Of a DNA stretch of 64,000 nucleotides, positions 58,081 to 64,000 are shown piece by piece. The stretch lies in the NCBI RefSeq assembly GCF_900105185.1, contig NZ_FNTJ01000001.1, positions 124,001 through 188,000 of the forward strand, written 5' to 3'. The notes under the pieces are model-generated. The model had not been told where the DNA came from. It searched no databases and saw nothing but the letters and a program-made list of their open reading frames with translations. Each line of letters opens with the position of its first letter. Positions within the stretch are counted from its first letter, which is position 1. Source of the DNA: Pseudomonas saponiphila (GTDB taxonomy: Bacteria; Pseudomonadota; Gammaproteobacteria; Pseudomonadales; Pseudomonadaceae). A program made the translations under genes and the position numbers.

Positions 58081-61000
58081 ATGACAGGCACGTCTGAAGC
58101 GCAAGCGAATACTGACTCGGACTTCCCGATACAGCTCCCGGCTGATGGGTCGAGCGCAGCCGTAGACCCTGAGGTGAACTGCCGGGACACCCAGCCCGGT
58201 TGCAGCAAAAACTACCATGACATCATCTATGTCACCGGCCAGCGTCGATTCTGGTTATTGCCCAAGCGGGTCAAGGATCAGTTGCAGGAAAACATCCTGC
58301 TGCTGCGCCAACAGACCGTTGATACCGACAGGGCGGTGCGCATGAGCAGCATTGCCGAATCCGGCTTGCTGGACTATTTCATCACCCCTGGCCCTGAGGC
58401 TTTTCTCGAAGTCAGCGAAAGCGATACCGGCGAACGCCACCGTTATGAGCACAGCAAAGCCACGCTCCTCGAAGAATCGGACAAACAAGCCCAGTACCGT
58501 AGCGATTGGGATATCGCCAAGGCCAAGGGAGACAGCACGGCAGCCATGCAGGCCGAGCGCGCGCTGTTCCATAGCCAGCGTCGGGTCATAAAGCACCAGC
58601 AGAACATTGCCGAGCTGGATGAGATTGGCTATCGCCGTGCAGAGGCCCTCGGTTACAAACGTGAGAACGGCGTGTTCTACACCCCGCGCGCCTTGGAGGC
58701 CCGCGATGCGGTGGATGTCTATATCGCCGAACAACGCAAGGCGGTCGAGCGCGGTTTCACCCTGTTCGATCCCGGCAGCCGCAACATCGCGACGTACTGG
58801 GAGCACCTGCGAGACTACAAGAAGCTGCACGAAACACTCGTCAGCAACGGTGTGGTCGATGAGAGGGCGCTGCGCGGTGTCCGGGTCAATATCCTCAACC
58901 TTGAAGCGCCAATGCGCAGCTACCTGGATGCCATTGTCAACCTCGCCGAGTGCGGCATCGCCGTTCCCGAGTTTGCCCTCAGCCCGGATGATCAAAACCA
59001 AGGCAGCGAAGACTTCCAGGCCTACTGCAAACTCTTGGCCGAGCGCCGCGCCCTCGAAGTGCGTATAGAGGAGCGCTACGCGCACTGGGTGTCGGCCACA
59101 GCCGGTAACGTCGCGCCGCCCGGGGAGATTTTTACTGAACTGCAAGACCAGTGGCGTCGCTTGAACGAAGAGGCGCAACAGATCAAAGACGCCGCTGAGG
59201 CGCGGGTGCGAGATTTGCTGCCGCCGCGCCTGTTTCTCTGGGACCCGCAAAGCTATAGCCCCCAACCCATCGAGCGCCTGGTCAAGATGGACATTCCTCT
59301 GCGCGAATTCAGCAGCGCAGATGCCTTGGATGTGTTGAATCACATCAGCCTCAAGAACTTCGCCAAGCTGGGCATGGACGTACTCGGCGCAGCGTCCGGC
59401 GGCCTTAAGGTGTTGCCGAAGTCGATTGCCAAGCAAGCGGACGATGATCAGGTGTTCAGCGCCTGGCTGCAGCAGGAGGGCGCGCATGTGCTAGACGAAA
59501 AAGGCCCATGGTACGATGACAATGGCCTGTTTGTGCCCGAGCAGTTCTTTGCCGCCCTGGAGGCCAGTGGTTTTCAGGTTGAAAGCCTGCAAGCGCAGGA
59601 TAAACGCCAGCGCTGGGGAGCCACCCTCAAGGCCATGGTTTTCGAGGATCGACAACTGCGCAACATGATGTTGTTCGACAACAGCACCCAGGCACAGCTG
59701 ATACGTTGCCTGCTGCCGGCAGACCGTATGCAGCAGACCGCATTCAAGGTGCAAGGGCCGCAATGGAAAAAGGGCAAGGGCGCGCAGGTTCTCAGCGCCC
59801 AATTGACTCTGGATGTCGCCCTTTGGCGCGGTGAGATCAGCCTGTTCGATGTCGAGCTGCCCAAACGCAGCAACGCCCTAACCTTGACGCCCAGCTATAT
59901 CGCTTACGACGGCAGCCGTAGAACCCTGGATTTAGGCCGACTATCGCTCAGCCTGAGCGCCAAGGCCTGGGGGTTTACCGGTGCCAGTCTGCTGCTGGCC
60001 CGCGACCTGACCCTGGACCAGGCAACCGGCTACACCAGCATCGCCGGGCTGGACATCGCCGAGAAGAAAGGCGAGCTGGGCAAGTTCAATCTGTTCGTCG
60101 GGGCGCAAGCCGGCTGCAAGCTCAGCGGCCAACTCTACTGGTATCCACCGGCCAGCGTGCTGCCCCCGGCTCCGGTCCCCCACCGCAGCCCGAACAACCC
60201 CTGGCTGCCCTTGGCCAAGCTCGACATTGAAGTGGCGGCCGGTGTGGGCGCCGGCCTCTCGGGCGAGCTGAAACTGCAACTGCATAAGGGCCGCTTCATC
60301 CTCTCCATCCAACGCTCGCTGATCTGGGGCGTGGGCCTCAAAGGCTATATGTCGTTCGAGATTGGCTACGAATGCGTGGGCCAACTGCTGGAGTTGGTGT
60401 GCCGGGAAATGGCCAGGAACCACTACAAAAACCTGGAGTGGATCGACAGAGACGCCTTGCAGTTGGTCAAGCAACTGGGTTTTCTGGGCGCCCTCAATAT
60501 TGACGTGGGGTTTCTCTACCTGCGCGGTTACATGACGATCAAGGCCCTCTATCAGGCCCTGACCGACGGCGGCCGCGGCGGGCAGATCGCCTACACCTTG
60601 AAGCGGGGCAAAAACCAGAAAGTGATGCATGACTGGGTGCTGAACCTGCCACCCCAGGCGTTCGGCCCGCTGCTGATGGCGCTGATCAGCACCCCCCAGG
60701 CATTTACCATCAAAGAGGAAGGCAAGGACGCTGTGCGTTTCACCGAGGACGAAGCTTGGTTGTTGCAACAACAGGCCATTCACCAATGCCTGATCTGGAT
60801 CTCGCGCAAGCCCGGCGCGCAACGTCAATTCGAGGATACGCTTATCTGTATGAACCGCGACGGGGTGCGCCCGGAGCAGGCAGGGCTGACCTACTGTGAA
60901 AATAGGGTACGGCTTGACTTGTTTATGGCTGAGCGAGTTTTGGTGCTTTTTAATGAGAACAACATTATGCGGGACCAATACCGTGAGTGTGCTGCCAACC

Positions 61001-61110
61001 TAGGGCGTCGACTGGACGGTTACTGCATCTCTGATCGCGTCTATAAGGGGCCGGCCTTTGCGCCGGTTCAAGCCATCAAGATTCGTTATGAGGGACCGAA
61101 CATTGATTAA
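58081..61110 (+). CDS. Candidate type VI effector (1009 residues)
   Basis: I recognise no catalytic motif. Visible parts are an N-terminal segment with a CRDTQPGC pair and IIYVTGQRRFWLLPKR (residues 39-65), a long charged helical region (about 100-420), and a C-terminal half rich in beta strands and glycine. The latter includes VAAGVGAGLSGELKLQL and a hydrophobic, possibly membrane-active patch (about 745-830). Position directly after the DUF4123 adaptor and before a Sel1 immunity candidate makes cargo function likely. Layout recalls VasX-like pore formers, but this is inference. It has no PAAR, RHS or MIX motif that I can see. Confidence 0.65.
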   Translation: MTGTSEAQANTDSDFPIQLPADGSSAAVDPEVNCRDTQPGCSKNYHDIIYVTGQRRFWLLPKRVKDQLQENILLLRQQTVDTDRAVRMSSIAESGLLDYFITPGPEAFLEVSESDTGERHRYEHSKATLLEESDKQAQYRSDWDIAKAKGDSTAAMQAERALFHSQRRVIKHQQNIAELDEIGYRRAEALGYKRENGVFYTPRALEARDAVDVYIAEQRKAVERGFTLFDPGSRNIATYWEHLRDYKKLHETLVSNGVVDERALRGVRVNILNLEAPMRSYLDAIVNLAECGIAVPEFALSPDDQNQGSEDFQAYCKLLAERRALEVRIEERYAHWVSATAGNVAPPGEIFTELQDQWRRLNEEAQQIKDAAEARVRDLLPPRLFLWDPQSYSPQPIERLVKMDIPLREFSSADALDVLNHISLKNFAKLGMDVLGAASGGLKVLPKSIAKQADDDQVFSAWLQQEGAHVLDEKGPWYDDNGLFVPEQFFAALEASGFQVESLQAQDKRQRWGATLKAMVFEDRQLRNMMLFDNSTQAQLIRCLLPADRMQQTAFKVQGPQWKKGKGAQVLSAQLTLDVALWRGEISLFDVELPKRSNALTLTPSYIAYDGSRRTLDLGRLSLSLSAKAWGFTGASLLLARDLTLDQATGYTSIAGLDIAEKKGELGKFNLFVGAQAGCKLSGQLYWYPPASVLPPAPVPHRSPNNPWLPLAKLDIEVAAGVGAGLSGELKLQLHKGRFILSIQRSLIWGVGLKGYMSFEIGYECVGQLLELVCREMARNHYKNLEWIDRDALQLVKQLGFLGALNIDVGFLYLRGYMTIKALYQALTDGGRGGQIAYTLKRGKNQKVMHDWVLNLPPQAFGPLLMALISTPQAFTIKEEGKDAVRFTEDEAWLLQQQAIHQCLIWISRKPGAQRQFEDTLICMNRDGVRPEQAGLTYCENRVRLDLFMAERVLVLFNENNIMRDQYRECAANLGRRLDGYCISDRVYKGPAFAPVQAIKIRYEGPNID

Positions 61111-62088
61111 GCAGACTCTTATCGGCGCGCTATGCGCCCTGCTGCTTTCCACCAGCGCCATGGCCCAATTAACGGCGCCACAACAAGCCGCCCGCGATAA
61201 AGGCCTGGTGCTGTACCAGCAAAGTGACTGGTACGACTCCCAACCCCTGCTGCAAGTGGCCGCTGCGGCCGGTGATCGCACCGCGCAGTATTACCTGGCC
61301 GAAGCGATTCGCCTTAGCAGCAGCTACACCACTGTCGAAGCAAGGAAATGGTATGAGGCCGCCGCTGAGCAGGGCGATCTGTACGCCATGCTGCGCCTAA
61401 GCAGTAGCAGCGACCTGTGCCATCAAATGGGCACCTGCACCGGCAAAGCCGGTTCAGAGTGGCGGAAAACCGCCTTGAAACTAGCCCATGAGCGCGCCGA
61501 GCGGGGTGACACCGAAGCCATGATCGTGCTGTACATCGCCAAACAAGGCTTGGGATGGCTGGAAAAGGCCGCCGAAGGTGGAGACAGTTATGCGCAGAAA
61601 GTTCTGGCTGGCCGCTATCAAGATGGCGCGGGTTGGTTTGTCATTCCGGGCAATCGCCATAAGGCGGTTAAAAAATGGTTTAAGGCCTCGGCAGAGGGCG
61701 GCTATCCATTGGGGATGGCCATGTACGCGAACTATTTATTTGAAAATAACGGCAATAAAGCAGAGGTTGGATATTGGCTGAAAAGGTCCGCCGAAGGTGG
61801 CTATATATCTGCTGTAAGTACCTACGGTAGCAATTTGGCTCATACACCTAATGACCTTGATTACCCTCCAGATTTGATAAAAGGTTACGGATTGACTTAT
61901 TTGATATCGAGGTTCGAAGGAGGGGGGCGGGTGGCGGAGCAGGGGTAGCCGACTTTGCCAAAGTTACTCTTATAGAAATATCCAAAAAATTGACTCCCGA
62001 TGAAATAAAACAAGGTGTGGCTTTTGCAAAAGAGTGGGAGAGGACACACCCTCCACTTTCTTATTTTGTGCCTGTCTACGGATATTGA
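61088..62088 (+). pseudogene. Sel1-repeat candidate immunity protein, frameshifted
   Basis: The first frame (61088-61948, 286 residues) starts inside the effector gene with a 23-bp overlap. It has a signal peptide (IGALCALLLSTSAMA) and at least four Sel1 repeats (ARKWYEAAAEQGDLYAMLRL, AEGGYPLGMAMYANYLF and others). It ends early in RVAEQG. From the G run at 61922-61927 the -1 frame continues for about 50 codons with GVADFAKVTLIE and LTPDEIKQGVAFAKEWE and stops at 62086-62088. Restoring one G joins the frames. Periplasmic Sel1 proteins are common immunity partners of type VI effectors. It may be a true lesion, phase variation or an assembly error. Confidence 0.75.
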
Positions 62089-62567
62089 TCTTTTACTTAA
62101 AAGAGTCGGATCAGCGGCCAATATATTGTCCTGTCCTACGAATTTCTTTCATCAATAAACGCCAAAATCAATAAGTATTCAACAATAAGTTAACTCACTG
62201 TTTCAGCTCGTATAAATGCCGATGATTGAGAACCTTGTTCATGAAGCACAATCCCTTATCGTTGGCCGAGGAAGAGATCCTCAAGCTGGAAGAGACCATT
62301 CAAAGGCAAAGATTGGCGTAGTGGCGATAGGGCGCAAACCTTGTTGCGGCTTGCTCGCGGTGACACCTCAAAAGTGGTGGCCAAAGCGCAGGGCAGTAGG
62401 CGCTCAAACGGTCTACGAACGTCGACAACAGTGCGCGCCCCGCTCAGGCCTGCTCCAAGAAGCTGTATGGCACCTGGATGGGCCCTTCGTCGACGCCTGC
62501 TGAGGGGAAAGACCAGGCCGCCGGTTGACCCCTAAAGAGGCCAACCGGGCAGGTTTGACCGAGGCCT
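62089..62567. other. AT-rich junction and transposon remnant region
   Basis: The first 150 bp (62089-62240) are strongly AT-rich compared with the rest of the window and contain no gene I can support. The next part holds a decayed IS630-type transposase fragment, described separately. The last 130 bp show nothing recognisable apart from the end of the DUF3077-like gene on the minus strand. Confidence 0.5.
62241..62430 (+). pseudogene. Degenerate IS630-family transposase N-terminus
   Basis: Three fragments in different frames resemble the start of an IS630-type transposase. They are PLSLAEEEILKLEETIQRQ (frame from ATG 62241, stop 62319), LLRLARGDTSKVVAKAQG (from about 62341), and AQTVYERRQQ (about 62405). 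Together they recall the winged helix-turn-helix of such proteins (RARxxLxLAxGxxxxxxA...SxxTVxxWxxxF). Stops and shifts separate them and no catalytic part remains. Confidence 0.5.
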
Positions 62568-62828
62568 TTACGCCTCCAGCCGCCATTGCAAGGCGTCCAG
62601 GGCATCGCAGCCGTCTTGCAGCAGCAGGTGGGCGGCGTTGACGAAGTGGTTCAGGTCACGCTCGTCGACGCCTTTGAGGCTCAGGCAGTTGAGGCTGTGC
62701 AGCAGGTCGCGCGAGGCTTTGATGCGTTGCACCGCGCCGCCGTGCAATTCAGCAGCCGGGGCGTTGCGGTCGAGGTGAAACACCGGGGTAGGGGTGAGAT
62801 TGCTGTGTAGCGGGATGAAATCAGTCAT
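62568..62828 (-). CDS. Small conserved protein, DUF3077-like
   Basis: The 86-residue protein ends DALDALQWRLEA and is mostly helical, with PVFHLDRNAPAAELHGGAVQRIKASRDLLHSL. This pattern recalls short DUF3077-type proteins common in Pseudomonas, of unknown function; I am not certain of the family. GGAGG lies 6 bp before the ATG. The ribosome-binding site is within a potential hairpin of a structured leader (62829-62950), suggesting translational control. Confidence 0.65.
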   Translation of the reverse strand: MTDFIPLHSNLTPTPVFHLDRNAPAAELHGGAVQRIKASRDLLHSLNCLSLKGVDERDLNHFVNAAHLLLQDGCDALDALQWRLEA

Positions 62829-62950
62829 AGCGCACCTCCGTGTTTTTTGAGGAGCTACTACCGTTTGCGGCTAAACAAAGAGGGTGGCAGCTGCACGCGG
62901 GTTAGCCGACCAGAGGAATTCACGGAACCTCCGGCACACCCGAAGGTGTC
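62829..62950 (-). promoter_or_regulatory. Structured 5' leader of the DUF3077-like gene
   Basis: Read on the minus strand, the leader holds three structures. An ACACC-TTCG-GGTGT hairpin (62936-62949) has a stable UUCG tetraloop. A CGGCTAA...TTAGCCG pairing (62902-62908 with 62868-62874) closes a larger loop. AGCTCC (62851-62856) can pair with the GGAGG ribosome-binding site (62835-62839). The loop-side sequence CACGGAGG resembles RsmA/CsrA sites (CANGGAYG). Confidence 0.5.
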
Positions 62951-63247
62951 CCGCGCACAGCCGCCATAGCAAAATGCCAGGCGGCAAAAAGCGCCGGCAT
63001 TATAGGCAAGCGCTTGTGCGTCCGTGAACAGGCTCGACCGGCTAAGATCGGCCGCCGATGCATCGGCGACCGGGCCACTATGCTGTCCCCCCGGCGCTGC
63101 AACAACCGCCAATGTGTTGCCATTACCTACAGCTCACACACCATCCAATCATTACCCTCAGCGTAACGATCCAACGCCGCGCTTGATTGATGCCCCCCGT
63201 TTTCACTCCTAAGGTGGCTGCCACGACAGCGAACCCGTGGAGTGAGC
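62951..63247. other. Divergent promoter region before mdcA
   Basis: About 300 bp between the leader and mdcA. A minus-strand frame of 84 codons (62858-63112) spans part of it but is probably leader RNA, not a gene. A LysR-type candidate site lies at 63151-63167. No clear sigma-70 hexamers were assigned. Confidence 0.4.
63151..63167 (+). promoter_or_regulatory. Candidate LysR-type (MdcR) site
   Basis: ATTAC-N7-GTAAC is an interrupted palindrome of the T-N11-A type. A further ATTACC half-site lies at 63122-63127, about three helical turns upstream. It is about 80 bp before mdcA, whose regulator in other bacteria is the LysR-type MdcR. Confidence 0.4.
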
Positions 63248-64000
63248 ATGACAACAATAATTTCCCCCGACGCGCGCTGGTCGCGGCGGCGCAGCGAAAA
63301 GCAGCGGCGCCTCGAACAGGTGCGGGCCATCGCCGATGGCGTGGTGTTGCCGACCGACCAGATCGTCGCGGCGCTGGAAGCGCTGATCCTGCCCGGCGAC
63401 CGGGTGGTGCTGGAAGGCAACAACCAGAAACAGGCGGACTTTCTCTCCCGCTCCCTGGCCAAGGTCGACCCGGCCAGGCTGCATGACCTGCACATGATCA
63501 TGCCCAGCGTCGGCCGCTCCGAGCACCTGGACCTGTTCGAGCGCGGCATCGCCCGCAAGCTGGACTTTTCCTTCGCTGGCACCCAGAGCCTGCGCATCAG
63601 CCAGTTGCTGGAAGACGGGCTGCTGGAAATCGGCGCCATTCATACCTACATCGAGCTCTATGCGCGGCTGTTGGTGGACCTGATCCCCAATGTGGTGCTG
63701 TCCGCCGGCTTCATGGCCGACCGCGCCGGCAATATCTACACCGGCCCCAGCACCGAGGACACCCCGGCGCTGATCGAGCCGGCGGCCTTCAGCGACGGCA
63801 TCGTGATCGTCCAGGTCAACCAGTTGGTGGACGACGTCAGTGAGCTGCCCCGGGTCGACATTCCCGCCTCCTGGGTCGACTTCGTGGTGGTGGCCGACAA
63901 GCCGTTCTACATCGAGCCGCTGTTCACCCGCGACCCGCGCCATATCAAGCCGGTGCACGTGCTGATGGCGATGATGGCGATTCGCGGCATCTACGAAAAA
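63248..64000 (+). CDS. mdcA: Malonate decarboxylase, alpha subunit (partial, runs off the edge)
   Basis: The first 251 codons are present. The protein begins TTIISPDARWSRRRSEKQRRLE and continues with VVLPTDQIVAALEALILPGDRVVLEGNNQKQADFLSRSL, which I recognise as MdcA. It transfers acyl-carrier protein between acetate and malonate in the malonate decarboxylase complex, allowing growth on malonate. GTGGAGTGAGC precedes the ATG. Remaining mdc genes would lie to the right. Confidence 0.88.
   Translation, partial: MTTIISPDARWSRRRSEKQRRLEQVRAIADGVVLPTDQIVAALEALILPGDRVVLEGNNQKQADFLSRSLAKVDPARLHDLHMIMPSVGRSEHLDLFERGIARKLDFSFAGTQSLRISQLLEDGLLEIGAIHTYIELYARLLVDLIPNVVLSAGFMADRAGNIYTGPSTEDTPALIEPAAFSDGIVIVQVNQLVDDVSELPRVDIPASWVDFVVVADKPFYIEPLFTRDPRHIKPVHVLMAMMAIRGIYEK

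Noticed and set aside
61949..62088. Separate small gene after the Sel1 frame
   Set aside because: It has no start codon with a ribosome-binding site, and its sequence completes the Sel1 protein after a one-base shift.
62858..63112. 84-codon minus-strand gene upstream of the DUF3077-like gene
   Set aside because: No ribosome-binding site or recognisable domain, and it overlaps strong RNA hairpins and the ribosome-binding site of the next gene. It is treated as leader RNA.

Overview
The window is a stretch of Pseudomonas chromosome, most likely from the P. fluorescens complex (P. protegens/P. chlororaphis-like). The evidence is high GC, the Pseudomonas REP hairpins (core GCCGGCTTGCCGGC next to GTAGGAGC), and gene order that, from memory, follows P. 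aeruginosa PAO1 roughly from the mutM/coaD region to the pil-chp chemosensory cluster. No tRNA, rRNA or CRISPR array was seen.

Region by region. 1-7.2 kb: the tail of an unidentified membrane protein, an MFS exporter, an RlmI-type rRNA methyltransferase, an HDOD protein, mutM, a 2[4Fe-4S] ferredoxin and coaD. 5.6-10.1 kb: a GMC oxidoreductase, its Tat/lipobox partner and a coniferyl-aldehyde dehydrogenase, divergent from a TetR regulator across a perfect palindrome. 10.2-16.4 kb: a sulfurtransferase, an AraC regulator, a YheT hydrolase, rsmD and a paired active/inactive M16 peptidase. 16.8-21 kb: ftsY-ftsE-ftsX-rpoH, with an AlgU-like promoter before rpoH and a strong terminator after it. 21.1-24.3 kb: mtgA, a DUF423 protein, thiS-thiG and trmB. 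24.3-32 kb: a long minus-strand series (kptA, DUF3392, hemW, rdgB, DUF4426, metW, metX, DUF167, yggT, proC, yggS). 32.2-34.6 kb: pilT, an NlpC/P60 lipid-free secreted peptidase and a TM2 protein. 34.6-40.7 kb: gshB, tonB3, algH, ruvX, pyrR, pyrB and the pseudo-dihydroorotase pyrC'. 40.9-50.9 kb: the twitching chemosensory cluster pilG-pilH-pilI-pilJ-chpA-chpC, which lacks the adaptation enzymes pilK and chpB; pilU is also missing beside pilT.

51-62.1 kb is the accessory part: an orphan type VI secretion module, hcp - vgrG - DUF4123 adaptor - 1009-residue candidate effector - Sel1-repeat candidate immunity gene. A sigma-54 promoter with three upstream palindromes and two perfect DnaA boxes precedes hcp. 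A 2.64-kb IS21-family element sits in the last codons of vgrG with an exact 7-bp target duplication, separating hcp-vgrG from the cargo genes. The candidate immunity gene is broken by a one-base shift in a G tract, and its missing C-terminus is still readable in the next frame. These lesions suggest a recently disconnected or phase-varying toxin/immunity cassette.

62.1-64 kb holds a decayed IS630-type transposase fragment, a small DUF3077-like gene with a conspicuously structured leader, and the start of mdcA (malonate decarboxylase alpha subunit), which runs off the right edge.

Functions are assigned from motifs and remembered family features; no database search was run. Gene starts were moved downstream wherever a better ribosome-binding site, family length or overlap argued for it.
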